64,000 bases of DNA from Chloroflexota bacterium (GCA_022825895.1 JAJDVX010000029.1:1-64000), one strand, 5' to 3'. Shown: positions 41,378 to 49,575, numbered from the stretch's first letter. The notes: generated by a model not told the origin, from the sequence alone. Translations and numbers: made by a program.

Positions 41378-42649
41378 TCATGTGATTCCTTGAAGGTTGC
41401 TTGCCAAACGTGACTCGATCGGTTGGTCCGCTTCCGGAAACTCAAAAGAGCGCCCGGTGATCTTTTCGTAAAGGTAGATGTAGCGTCTCGAGAGCTCGAC
41501 GACAAGGTCATCCGGTGCCGCCGGTAGCACTTCATCCTCGTACGGGTCGCAATTCTCCGTGAACCAGAGCCGGAGGAATTCCTTGTCAACGTTGTCGGGC
41601 TCCTGTCCCTCCCGCATGCGCTGCTGATACGTGTCGGCGACCCAGAAGCGACTGGAGTCAGGGGTGTGGATCTCGTCGACCAGGAGAATCTCACCGTTCT
41701 TGTCACGGCCCATCTCGTATTTGGTATCGACGAGAATCAGGCCATGCTCGGCCGCCTTGGCTTGACCGAACGCGAAAAGCTCCAGCGCGATGCGGCTGCA
41801 TTGGTCCCACTCGTCGGCCGTCATCCAATTTTCGGACACGATCTCGTCAGGGCTGATCGGTCGGTCGTGAACCCCCTTGGTGGTCGGAGTGAGGATATTC
41901 GTCGCGAGCTTCTGGTTCTTCACTAGGCCGTCGGGCAAATCGATGCCACAGTATTGACGCCGACCGCTCTGGTAGACCGTCCAGAGGGCGGTGCTCGTGG
42001 TTCCGGTGATGTACCCGCGCACCACGAACTCAATCGGGAAAACGGTGCACTTTTCGGCGATCGTGACGTTTGGGTCGGGGATGGATAGAACCTGATTCGG
42101 CACAATGTGGCGGGTTTGGTCAAACCACCATGCGCTCGTCAGGTTCAGGGCCTGCCCCTTGAAGGGGACAGCGGCCAGCACCCGGTCGAAGGCACTCTGT
42201 CGATCGGTGGTGATGAGTGCCAGACGATCCCCCAGATCGTATCGATCTCGTACTTTGCCTGTGGACTTCGCACCCTGAGAAATGGTCGTCTCAATGAGGC
42301 AATTGCAAAGCTCTCTTCGAATTCGATCCGCGTAGCTCGCTGAGGTGCAAATAGCGTTCTCCATTGTCTCGACCTCCACAAGGTCACTCTGGGACAGCTC
42401 GGTAACGCGCTTCTTGAGGTCGGACCACGTCTCGAAGCCGTACTCGCGGGCTATCGCGGCTTGAGCGTCGCGCAGCGATAGCTTGGCCGTGGCGATTTCG
42501 GCGTCGGATGCTGTGCCCAGCGCGGGGCGTGATGTTCGGAATTGCGCCGCGGCGTCTCGATCGCCCGCACTCACAGCCCTGAGTAAAGCCTTGGCCTGTT
42601 TCTGAAGGTGTTCCAGGCTCGGACGCAGCGGAAGACTGCGGGGACGCAT
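41378..42649 (-). CDS. SAICAR synthetase (PurC) fused to an ankyrin-associated N-terminal domain
   Basis: A 423-residue protein from ATG 42649 (AAGGAG 6 nt upstream). Residues ~1-85 resemble the N-terminal domain usually found ahead of ankyrin repeats (PSLEHLQKQAKALLRAVSAGDRDAA and IAREYGFETWSDLKKRV). Residues from ~115 on are SAICAR synthetase: GKVRDRYDLGDRLALITTDRQSAFDR, GITTSTALWTVYQSG-like loop, LVDTKYEMG and DEIHTPDSSRFW. SAICAR synthetase joins aspartate to CAIR in purine synthesis. There is an internal ATG at 42364 with GGAGG 8 nt before it, so a shorter plain PurC may also be translated. The island position, with no other pur genes, is unusual. Confidence 0.8.
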   Translation of the reverse strand: MRPRSLPLRPSLEHLQKQAKALLRAVSAGDRDAAAQFRTSRPALGTASDAEIATAKLSLRDAQAAIAREYGFETWSDLKKRVTELSQSDLVEVETMENAICTSASYADRIRRELCNCLIETTISQGAKSTGKVRDRYDLGDRLALITTDRQSAFDRVLAAVPFKGQALNLTSAWWFDQTRHIVPNQVLSIPDPNVTIAEKCTVFPIEFVVRGYITGTTSTALWTVYQSGRRQYCGIDLPDGLVKNQKLATNILTPTTKGVHDRPISPDEIVSENWMTADEWDQCSRIALELFAFGQAKAAEHGLILVDTKYEMGRDKNGEILLVDEIHTPDSSRFWVADTYQQRMREGQEPDNVDKEFLRLWFTENCDPYEDEVLPAAPDDLVVELSRRYIYLYEKITGRSFEFPEADQPIESRLASNLQGIT

Positions 42650-42837
42650 ACGCACTCCTTTCAAGTGGCCTGCTGTCCGCGTAATCAGGCCGAAAAGAGT
42701 GGTGCCGAGAAGCCGTGCGGTTGCGGGGGCGGGTTAAACCCTTGTCGCGGACTCGGGGGCTCCCACGAGAGCGCCTACGCAAGATATACGCAACGAACCC
42801 CGGTGCTGTCAAGACTGGGCTCGTGCTTGGGGAATTG

Positions 42838-42895
42838 CCAGAGCCAGGCGTCTGCGCCAATGCGAGTGCGCTGCCCGGCCGACTGCTCTCGTTGC
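42838..42895 (-). tRNA. Decayed tRNA-Ala-like remnant (copy D)
   Basis: Plus-strand CCAATGCGAGTGCG at about 42857-42870 matches the anticodon arm of the intact tRNA-Ala(CGC) at 54080-54152, and CCGACTG further on matches its D arm. The T arm is not recognisable. It is followed by the same ~60-bp spacer and hicB gene order as the copy near 53400. Confidence 0.35.
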
Positions 42896-42954
42896 CACCG
42901 GCAGCCGCTGTTTCTGTAGACGTACGGCCGCTACCGCTGCGTGCGTCAGACTCC

Positions 42955-43158
42955 CTGGACCTCGATTAGCTCCTACGCCCCCGGTTGCCGGCGCCGCCTG
43001 CCGCCGCCCGCAAGCTCCTCGATGTAGAACTCAATCGCCTCCCGAATCAGCCCACACACCTCCGCCCGCGACTCCCCAACCGCCACACACACCGGCAACT
43101 CCGGCATCTGCGCCCAAAGGCTCTACGGCCCCCGCTCAATGCCGAAGGCGTACGTCAT
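42955..43158 (-). pseudogene. Dead hicB antitoxin copy
   Basis: Exactly 204 nt, the same length as the intact hicB at 53528-53731. It starts MTYAFGIERGP and then has an in-frame TAG where the intact copy reads on; later PELPVCVAVGESRAEVCGLIREAIEFYIEEL matches, and a second TAG occurs near the end. No hicA follows. The pair of copies forms a duplicated segment together with the tRNA-like sequence and spacer. Confidence 0.6.
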
Positions 43159-43394
43159 CGCCCCACGCATTGCAGCCCAGCCAGCCTCAGGACACGGTTC
43201 CAGGTTCCTTCGCATCCCGATAACAGGTTGGAATGCGTTCGTGCCACAATGCAGTTGTGGCCTTGGAACGGACGGCCCAACCCAATGCGGCGGCGCCGGA
43301 TTCGCTTGATTGACGGCGAACCCCCGATGGTCAACTGGTCGGCCGCCGGTCATCCTGTGTGGGCGGAGTGCTGGCACCTCTTGGTTGTGCATTC

Positions 43395-43853
43395 ATGTTA
43401 GAAACCGGAAGCGCGGCGCCAGACTTCACCATCACCCTGCTCTCCGGCGAAGAGTTCACCCTTTCCGACCTCCGGGGATCCAGGGTTGTCCTCTTTTTCT
43501 TTCCGGGCGCCTTAACCCCGGGGTGAATGGCCGAGAACGTGGGATTTGGAAAATCCCAGCGGAGGATGGCTGACCGTAACGCCGTTGTGGTCGCCATCGG
43601 CAGTGCTGAGGAGAGGAAGCTAAGGCGCCTGGCCACGTACTTCAGGTTCTTAAGGATTGACCTGCCCCTGGCCCATGATGCCGATAGCCGCGTCGGCGCC
43701 CTCTACGACCTCGGGCGTGATACCGGGGTGGGAAACCTGCGGGTGACCTACGTCATTGACGAAGAGGGCTTCGTCGCCGATTTTCACCACAACGAACTAT
43801 CCATTTCCAGCCACTGGCGCTGGGCGCTGCGCACGCTGGCCGCCGCCCGTTAG
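43395..43853 (+). CDS. Selenocysteine-containing peroxiredoxin (PrxQ/BCP-like), in-frame TGA at the catalytic position
   Basis: From ATG 43395 the reading frame gives LETGSAAPDFTITLLSGEE, then VVLFFFPGALTPG followed by TGA at 43524-43526, and continues in frame for another 109 codons to TAG 43851-43853. In thioredoxin-fold peroxiredoxins the TPG tripeptide is followed directly by the peroxidatic Cys, so TGA falls exactly on the catalytic residue and would be read as selenocysteine. The rest has the Prx continuation (AVVVAIGS, DIDLPLAHDADSRVG-like, VTYVIDEEGFV). A bacterial SECIS-like hairpin starts 11-14 nt after the TGA. If TGA is a stop instead, the gene is broken. No sel genes are in the window. 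Confidence 0.7.
43538..43561 (+). promoter_or_regulatory. Candidate bacterial SECIS element
   Basis: GGGATTT (43541-43547) and AAATCCC (43551-43557) form a perfect 7-bp stem closed by GGA; one more T-A pair and a CG/CG extension with one bulge add to it. The loop lies 22-24 nt after the TGA codon, the distance expected for SelB-bound bacterial SECIS hairpins, and has the GG seen at the start of known apical loops. Confidence 0.55.
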
Positions 43854-43939
43854 CCAACCGGCGCCTGCGCCGCCAGTTGGTCAGCGTGCCTGCCCAGGAA
43901 CGCCGGCCCGGCTTCAGCCGCGGTTCGCCAGCTCCGCCC

Positions 43940-44017
43940 TCAGCCAGTCGGACCCGCTGCCAGTATCCCGATCACAATGACCAAGGCCACCCGGACCAGG
44001 AGGATGTAGTCCACCAC
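43940..44017 (-). CDS. Possible 25-residue membrane peptide
   Basis: GTG 44017 starts VVDYILLVRVALVIVIGILAAGPTG, one hydrophobic helix. AGGAG lies 7 nt upstream. The length is too short for firm gene calling and there is no homologue I recognise. It lies next to a partial tRNA-Asn. Confidence 0.25.
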   Translation of the reverse strand: MVDYILLVRVALVIVIGILAAGPTG

Positions 44018-44028
44018 GCTATTGCTCC

Positions 44029-44101
44029 TGCCGCTGACCTGCGACCCCACCGGGTCGAAGCCGATTAACAGCCGGCTGCTCTACCACTGAGCTCCTGCGG
44101 A
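44029..44101 (-). tRNA. Partial or degenerate tRNA-Asn(GTT)
   Basis: The 5' half is good: acceptor TCCGCAG, D arm GCTC AGTGGTA GAGC, anticodon arm GCCGG CTGTTAA TCGGC with anticodon GTT. The 3' half is not normal: GACCC GGTG GGGTC replaces the usual TTCGAAT T-loop, and no strand pairs with the acceptor. It is probably a remnant left by recombination, not a working tRNA. Confidence 0.4.
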
Positions 44102-44156
44102 GCACCCGGGAAGCATGGCCGCGGATCGAATTGTCCTTATCGTAAACGAGCTCCGA

Positions 44157-44885
44157 TCATGAAAACTCGCGCGTTATCAATTCAGGCAATTCCTTGACAC
44201 TGGGTATGACGTGCGTGTGTCGATACTTGCCCCAGGCATCGACCGGTCTGGGCCCGCTCAGTACGCCAACAACACCGCGACATCCCGCATTGTGGCCTTC
44301 CAGCATATCGGCTGGCGTGTCGCCGATTTTGACAACCTCGTGCACGCTCTGAATATTCAAATGAGTCATAGCGTGGAAAATCATGAATGGCGCCGGTCGT
44401 CCGATTTGTCCGGGGATATGCTCCACGTCCACGGCGATGTCCACCAGCCCGTCGATCACCCAGCCGAGGCTGTCCATGATTGCCTCGGTTATGGCACGAT
44501 GAAAGCCGGTATTAGTGGCGACCTTGATGTCATGTTCCTGGCACCAGCGAAATGTGTCGGTGGCTCCAGGCACTTCTCTGACCTCCCTGCGATAGTGCTC
44601 GATCATGAGCTCCTCGTAACGGTCAAAGACCTTCTTCGCCTCTTCGTAAGTATCAAGAGTTCTTGTTTTGTCAAAATCTTCAATGTCGATTCTGTCTCCT
44701 CTCGACCGCGCAATGAGAAACTGGTAAAGATGAATCTTGTTCGTTCCCATGTGCAGCAGGATCTCATCTGGTGTCGTGTCGAGATTATGTTCCTGCGCAG
44801 CTTCGTACAGGCAGTCTCTCACGCCAGTGTCATCATGCACCGTCGTCCCGGAGAGGTCGAACATGACCATGCCGATCTTGCTCAT
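44157..44885 (-). CDS. Phosphonatase-like (PhnX-like) HAD hydrolase
   Basis: A 242-residue HAD hydrolase of the phosphonoacetaldehyde hydrolase-like group. It begins MVMFDLSGTTVHDD with the Asp nucleophile, and has GRPAPFMIFHAM, a motif close to the GRPAPWM of PhnX, and KIGDTPADMLEGHNAGC. PhnX cleaves the C-P bond with a Schiff-base Lys in its cap; I do not see that Lys clearly, so the enzyme may act on a different phosphorylated compound. It is the last gene of a minus-strand series, 31 bp after an alcohol dehydrogenase similar to those placed near phosphonate genes. Confidence 0.75.
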   Translation of the reverse strand: MSKIGMVMFDLSGTTVHDDTGVRDCLYEAAQEHNLDTTPDEILLHMGTNKIHLYQFLIARSRGDRIDIEDFDKTRTLDTYEEAKKVFDRYEELMIEHYRREVREVPGATDTFRWCQEHDIKVATNTGFHRAITEAIMDSLGWVIDGLVDIAVDVEHIPGQIGRPAPFMIFHAMTHLNIQSVHEVVKIGDTPADMLEGHNAGCRGVVGVLSGPRPVDAWGKYRHTHVIPSVKELPELITREFS

Positions 44886-44916
44886 TGGCTCACACCTTCC
44901 TGCATGTATGAGTGGC

Positions 44917-46041
44917 TCACGCTTTCACGATAGGCCGCATTCCCTCGTGCGTCTCCAGCGATTCGAGCGCGGCGGTCACGCCTTCGGCGGTGAGTGGGAA
45001 TGCTGGGCCGGCGAGTCTCTTGTACGGATATCGGTGGCGGCTTCGGTAGACCAGGTCCAGCGCTCGACCCAGGTACCGGGAGTCGTAGTTGTGGAGGCCC
45101 GCGATTGTGAGGCATTTGGTAATCACATCGTGTGAGGCAAGCATGAAGTTGTCGTCGGGGTACAAGGCTCCTTGCATGAGATAGCGCCCGCCGATGCGCA
45201 GCATCTTGACTCCCAACGGTATAACGCTGGCGAAACCGGTCACTTCAACGACCACGTCCGCGCCGCGACCGCCGGTCAGATCGTTCACCTTGAGGACAAG
45301 CCCTTCTTCATCGTACTGGCCGGCGTTGATGACATGGTCGGCACCGAATGCACTGGCGATCGCTAGTCGCTTGTCGAGTACGTCGATCGTGATGACTTGT
45401 CCGGCGCCTTGCTCCTTGGCGATGGCTGCGGCATAGATCCCCAACATACCCGCACCCTGGATCACGACGTTCTCGCCCGGCTTCAAACCGATCGTCGCAA
45501 GACCCGCAGTCACGGTGGCCGCGGCGCACATCAAAGGTGACGCCTCTTCGTCGGACATATCATCTGGAATTCTGAACACGCTTGTGCCGGGTCTAACGTA
45601 AACATATTCGCCGAATGTTCCCGCGAAATGCGGCGGTACGTCGCTATGTGCATGTCCGTACTTGAAAAGGCTAAGGCACTTCTGTGGTAGATCATATATC
45701 CGGCAAAAGCTGCAGCCGCCGCAATTGGCCATGATGCTCCAGGTTATTCGGTCACCCTCGGACAGGCTATGACCGGCAGTATCGGTTCTAACGTTCGGCC
45801 CGAGTTGCACGATTGTTCCCAGCCCTTCGTGCCCCAAGACGGTTGGCGCTGGGAAGGGTCGCCGGCCTCGCCAGCTATGCACATCAGAGCCGCATACCGT
45901 TGCCATCGTCGTCTTGACCAGAATCGCTCCAGGCTCCAGTTCTTGCGGCAACGGGAAACTGCGTTCTTCCAGTGCTTCTCCAACACCCATGAAAAGCACG
46001 ACTTTGCCCATCGGCTGCGCCACGTCAACGCCTCCGTTCAT
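44917..46041 (-). CDS. Zinc-type alcohol dehydrogenase (medium-chain), phosphonate-associated type
   Basis: A medium-chain dehydrogenase/reductase, ~374 residues from ATG 46041. It has ATVCGSDVHSWRG (catalytic Zn Cys), GHEGLGTIV (GHE), a structural-Zn cluster CGGCSFCRIYDLPQKC and the Rossmann GAGMLGIYAAAIAKEQG. Proteins of this kind, placed beside a phosphonatase-like gene, are proposed in a family called putative phosphonate catabolism alcohol dehydrogenase. It may oxidise a hydroxyalkyl intermediate to the aldehyde. A longer start GTG 46086 is possible. Confidence 0.8.
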   Translation of the reverse strand: MNGGVDVAQPMGKVVLFMGVGEALEERSFPLPQELEPGAILVKTTMATVCGSDVHSWRGRRPFPAPTVLGHEGLGTIVQLGPNVRTDTAGHSLSEGDRITWSIMANCGGCSFCRIYDLPQKCLSLFKYGHAHSDVPPHFAGTFGEYVYVRPGTSVFRIPDDMSDEEASPLMCAAATVTAGLATIGLKPGENVVIQGAGMLGIYAAAIAKEQGAGQVITIDVLDKRLAIASAFGADHVINAGQYDEEGLVLKVNDLTGGRGADVVVEVTGFASVIPLGVKMLRIGGRYLMQGALYPDDNFMLASHDVITKCLTIAGLHNYDSRYLGRALDLVYRSRHRYPYKRLAGPAFPLTAEGVTAALESLETHEGMRPIVKA

Positions 46042-46099
46042 CCCGTAAGGCTTTGTAGATAGAGCATAGGTGTTTCCAGCTGGCACTCATAGTGAGGCT

Positions 46100-46290
46100 A
46101 GACCCGGTTATTTGGACAGCTGCCACGTACCGGCGGTGCCAGTCCATGATCGCCACCCGGTAGAGAAACCCCCGGGCCATGGGCAGGTAGGTGCGCTGCC
46201 CACACCTGGTTGGGCCAGGTGATCCTGCGTCCGGTGATCGGCCGCACGAGCGGCCAGGAAACGGTTCACCACGTGCATGGTGGTCCGTGT
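46100..46290 (-). mobile_element. IS3-family transposase remnant
   Basis: Read in several minus-strand frames the segment recalls an integrase-core transposase. ITWPNQVWA, then YLPMARGFLYRVAIMDWHRRYVAA in another frame, resemble the WATDITYIPMRRGFLYLVAIMDW motif of IS3 family OrfB. Frame breaks and stops show it is dead. It fills most of the 46042-46399 gap. Confidence 0.5.
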
Positions 46291-46330
46291 AAGACTGAAT
46301 TGCGAACTTTCCGATGGGAAGTTCCTATCT
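46279..46330 (+). repeat. Direct repeat flanking the phosphatase gene, left copy
   Basis: CCGTGTAAGACTGAATTGCGA and the following TTTCCGATGGGAAGTTCC recur in similar form at 47449-47500 (CCGTGTAAGACTGAATTGTGA, CTTCTCGGTGGGAGGTTG). Both copies have the same orientation, about 1.17 kb apart, and lie on either side of the phosphatase gene. Confidence 0.55.
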
Positions 46331-46399
46331 GAGGAGTCGATCAGGCGACAAGACGAGCCCATGCCGCGTCTGGGGTCGACTTCGGGGGATTCTGGGCGC

Positions 46400-47158
46400 T
46401 CATTCAGTCATAGCCTCCTTGATGGCGGCGAGCTGGTCGCCGGTGATTCCAGCGTCTCGCAGGTAGCCCTCGACGCCTCCGTACATCCTGTCGAGGTGGT
46501 CGAGGGTTATTTGCATGCTGTGAGGATGGCAGACATCGTTCTGATAATCCCGCCAAGTGTATTCTTCAGGATTCACGTCAGGACTGTCTTTGTAGTAGCG
46601 CCGCACCAGATACTGCGCGGTGAGGCCATAGTCCTCGATGATGGTCTCGCGAGGAACGCCACAGATATCCAGCACGAATGCGGCAGAGATTCCGGCCCTG
46701 TCCTTGCCCGCGTTACAGTGGACGAGGACGGGGAGACCGCTCGGGCTGGCAAGAATCGAGAATATCTGGTGGAGGATGTGCTTTCTCTGTTCGAGTATGT
46801 AGCAGTACGCCCTGCCCCGCCGCTCAGCAGGGTCCTCAATTCCGTCGATCACCTCCCTACCCTCGAGGTCCACGTCGCCTGCCATGTTCTGATGGTAGTA
46901 GGTGACGGCCTCATTGCCAATGAAGGGGCTCGTCCTGAACTGCAGGTCGCTGCTGCGGCGCAGGTCGATGATGTTTTGGATGCCGTATTCGAGCAGAGTG
47001 TTTACGCCCGCGGGGCTGAGATCCGCCAAGGTGTCCGACCGTAGGTACTTACCCCAGCGGGTCATCCTGCCGTCGCGGGTCTCGTATCCTCCGAGGTCGC
47101 GGACGTTGTATGCGCCCTCGACATCGAGGGCGCGCACGTGTTCAGTGTGCTTGGTCAT
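46400..47158 (-). CDS. Tyrosine/dual-specificity protein phosphatase-like protein
   Basis: From ATG 47158, 252 residues. The active-site loop is LVHCNAGKDRAGISA, close to the HCxxGKDRTG signature of the Y-phosphatase-3 (LipA/PtpB-like) family, with NVRDLGGYETRDGR and KYLRSDTLADLSPAG earlier. The second last Gly-Thr position of the loop is Ala, which is common in this family. Phosphotyrosine, phosphoinositide or small-molecule phosphates are possible substrates. It is framed by two direct repeats. Confidence 0.82.
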   Translation of the reverse strand: MTKHTEHVRALDVEGAYNVRDLGGYETRDGRMTRWGKYLRSDTLADLSPAGVNTLLEYGIQNIIDLRRSSDLQFRTSPFIGNEAVTYYHQNMAGDVDLEGREVIDGIEDPAERRGRAYCYILEQRKHILHQIFSILASPSGLPVLVHCNAGKDRAGISAAFVLDICGVPRETIIEDYGLTAQYLVRRYYKDSPDVNPEEYTWRDYQNDVCHPHSMQITLDHLDRMYGGVEGYLRDAGITGDQLAAIKEAMTE

Positions 47159-47448
47159 GGATGGGTCACTCCCCGTGATCGGCGCAGTCTTCTCCGGCAT
47201 ACCTTCGACCTAGCGTTTGTTTGAAGTGGTCACTATTGGGCCTCCCCGGTTGGTGGTGCTCAATGATAGAGTACATTGTGAGCCGGCGTCCTATCAGAAC
47301 ACACGACAACTAGCGCAATAGGCGCCAACCGTGAGAGGCAACATCTGAGGGAGCGCAAACGCACCAGCCATTCCTGAAAGGGTGGGGACAGTCGCACACC
47401 ATTGCTGAGGAAATTCGAGCCTCGGCAGGTCTTAGCTATGAACATGTG

Positions 47449-47500
47449 GGCCGTGTAAGACTGAATTGTGAGCTTCTCGGTGGGAGGTTGCTCTGTGAGG
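47449..47500 (+). repeat. Direct repeat flanking the phosphatase gene, right copy
   Basis: Second copy of the ~50-bp sequence described at 46279. It sits in the otherwise empty 47159-47526 interval, just before the end of the MetE-like gene. The rest of that interval shows no gene. Confidence 0.55.
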
Positions 47501-47526
47501 ACTGCGCGTTCCGGCAGTGGGCAGAG

Positions 47527-48597
47527 CTACCCAAAGTCCTCCCTGAGCATCTCAGCCGCCAGGGCCTCATTCCTGAGCTTCAAGTACGCCTCGTCCAGCG
47601 GGATATCGGCAGCGCTTCCCGGCGCGAAACCGCAGTCCGGGTGCAGCATTAGGCGCTCGGGCGCGACGTATTGGGCGGCCCGCCTGACGCGGGCGGCAAT
47701 CTCGTCTGGCGTGTCGATGTGGCTGCTGCGGCAGTCGACGCATCCCAGACCGATATCGAAGCGTTCTGGTAGGTCGCGCAATACGGCGAAGTCGCCCGCC
47801 GCCGGTATCGCAAACTCCAGCATGAGAATATCGACCTTGAGACGGGACAAGGCTGGAAGAATCGGCTCGTATCCACCCTCGCCGACCCATCCTGCGCGAC
47901 CCTTATTGCGCCGACACAGGTGGATTGCCAACCGAACTCCGTCTACTCCCGTGACGACGCGGTTCAGTAAGTCGACGCAGTACGCCAACTCGGCCTGCGG
48001 ATCGTCGTATCCCGCCCGCACCTTCGGGTCCACGAACAGGCACAGGTGAGGGTCGTCAAATTGCGCTATCGTTACCCCTTCGTCGCGTATGGCTTCCAAC
48101 TCTTGCCGAAGCACGGGCACCAGCGCCTCTGTGAAGTCACGTCGATTGGGATACGCGGCACTTGACAGTTCGGGGTCCCACATCCGTTCACCTAACAGGT
48201 ATGGCGAAGGTATGGCGACCTTGACATCGCGTCCCGTATGTAGTTTGAGAAACCGTGCCTCCCTCGCCAGCAGGCCGGGATTTGCGACTTCGATTTTCGA
48301 AGTGACGACGTGCCACGTCTGGCGCTGTCCGAGGACTTCCTTGATGGACAGGTCAAAACCGCTGCAGATATCCGCAATCACCCCGACGTATGACTTTCTA
48401 CGCCATTCCCCGTCGGAAATAATGTCGATGCCGGCAAGCTCCTGCATCTGCGCGACGTATGGGATGGCGGAGTCCATCATCCGCCGAAAATCGCCCGAAG
48501 AGCCGCCCCCTTCGACCTGTGATTCAATCAGGTCTCGCACGTATTGAGGTCGCGGCATCGAGCCGACGACGGTGGTTGGGAACAGACCTCGTTCCAT
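47527..48597 (-). CDS. MetE C-terminal domain-like methyltransferase (COG0620)
   Basis: A 356-residue TIM-barrel protein similar to the C-terminal domain of cobalamin-independent methionine synthase. Zinc ligands are seen in the family order: His/Cys in AIHLCRRNKG, Glu in MLEFAIPAAGD and Cys in HPDCGFAP, with TVVGSMPRP at the N-terminus and SDGEWRR after it. Such stand-alone proteins use varied methyl donors or thiols. Start ATG 48597 or 48612; the latter overlaps the upstream nucleotidyltransferase gene by 8 bp. Confidence 0.82.
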   Translation of the reverse strand: MERGLFPTTVVGSMPRPQYVRDLIESQVEGGGSSGDFRRMMDSAIPYVAQMQELAGIDIISDGEWRRKSYVGVIADICSGFDLSIKEVLGQRQTWHVVTSKIEVANPGLLAREARFLKLHTGRDVKVAIPSPYLLGERMWDPELSSAAYPNRRDFTEALVPVLRQELEAIRDEGVTIAQFDDPHLCLFVDPKVRAGYDDPQAELAYCVDLLNRVVTGVDGVRLAIHLCRRNKGRAGWVGEGGYEPILPALSRLKVDILMLEFAIPAAGDFAVLRDLPERFDIGLGCVDCRSSHIDTPDEIAARVRRAAQYVAPERLMLHPDCGFAPGSAADIPLDEAYLKLRNEALAAEMLREDFG

Positions 48598-48604
48598 GTG
48601 GCGT

Positions 48605-49426
48605 TCAGGCAAGATGTCGTGCGTTTTCGCTGTTCGTCGTCAGACGTGGCTCAGGTACAGGTTTGTTCGCAAACCGCATCCAGTCGGCCGTGGCTAGGTG
48701 GTAGTCCTGGATGTTGTCGACTTCATGATAGTCACCGGGGACTGCGACGCAGTGTACCGGGACTCCATTTCTGATCATCCGTTCGAGTAGATGAATGACA
48801 TACGCCATGCGGAAGGGCCTGCCATCGTCGATGACTTGCTCGTCGCCAAGTTCGGCGTGCAGTTCGTCGTAGAAGTGCAGAAACTGAGAAGCTCCCTCGG
48901 CCGTCATCTTGAGAACGCCCGAATACTCTCCGGATGCCTCGTGCGGCTTGATCGTCCGTGAGACCTCGACCACGCGGTCGCCGTCCGCGAGAATCTTCTC
49001 GGCGTCCGACTCCGGGTGCATACTCCGAAACGCATACCGTTCACGCCAACGAGTGTCCATGACAAGCGTAATGTCGTGTGGCGAATCCTGAAGCGCCTTC
49101 ACGGCGCCGCCACGGTACAGCGTATCGGTGTATGTCGCATAGAAACCGCGGGCCATGTGTTCACGAGCACAGACAAGGGAAGCGAGGATGTTAGTCGTGG
49201 ACCAGGCGGGATTTTCCACATAAGTGAGATGTGGGTAGGCGTCCCGAACCACGTCCATGAGATACCCGCCTACGAAGACAATCCGGTCCAGACCATGCTG
49301 TCGAAACGCACGTAGCGTCCAATCCAGAATTCTGGCGCCCGCGAATTCAGTAAAGCACTTTGGTTGCGACGCGGTGAAGGGCATAAGGCGTGCGCCCCGT
49401 CCGGCCCCGAGGAGGATGACCTTCAT
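48605..49426 (-). CDS. NTP transferase (sugar-phosphate/phosphonate nucleotidyltransferase-like)
   Basis: A 273-residue nucleotidyltransferase. KVILLGAGRGARLMPFTASQPKCF is the pyrophosphorylase signature (GxGxRLxPxTxxxPK), followed by LDRIVFVGGYLMDVV and a metal-binding YATYTDTLYRGGAV. The C-terminal part is short, as in LicC/PntC-like CTP transferases. Together with the phosphonatase-like gene a phosphonate or phosphocholine nucleotidyl transfer is possible, not shown. First gene of the minus-strand series 44157-49426. Confidence 0.8.
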   Translation of the reverse strand: MKVILLGAGRGARLMPFTASQPKCFTEFAGARILDWTLRAFRQHGLDRIVFVGGYLMDVVRDAYPHLTYVENPAWSTTNILASLVCAREHMARGFYATYTDTLYRGGAVKALQDSPHDITLVMDTRWRERYAFRSMHPESDAEKILADGDRVVEVSRTIKPHEASGEYSGVLKMTAEGASQFLHFYDELHAELGDEQVIDDGRPFRMAYVIHLLERMIRNGVPVHCVAVPGDYHEVDNIQDYHLATADWMRFANKPVPEPRLTTNSENARHLA

Positions 49427-49501
49427 GCCTCTGCGTTGCTACGTATTGCTGCTTCCCGCTCAGACTACCGCGCCGACCCTGCGACCGCCCTGGAGGGTGA
49501 T

Positions 49502-49575
49502 GGCGGACCGCACGGGACCCGAACCCCAACCTCCACAATGCAAGCGCGGCGCCCTTCCGCCTGACCCACCGGCCC
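49502..49575 (-). tRNA. Decayed tRNA-Ala(TGC)-like sequence (copy C)
   Basis: Aligns over nearly its whole length, with one gap, to the intact tRNA-Ala at 54080-54152. The anticodon loop is CTTGCAT (anticodon TGC). The D stem (GGTC/GGGC), acceptor end and T stem have mismatches and the T loop is TTCGGGT, so a functional tRNA is unlikely. Confidence 0.4.

Noticed and set aside
42608..42969. Short plus-strand frames upstream of the PurC fusion
   Set aside because: No family similarity; the region is explained by a tRNA-like remnant and hicB debris.
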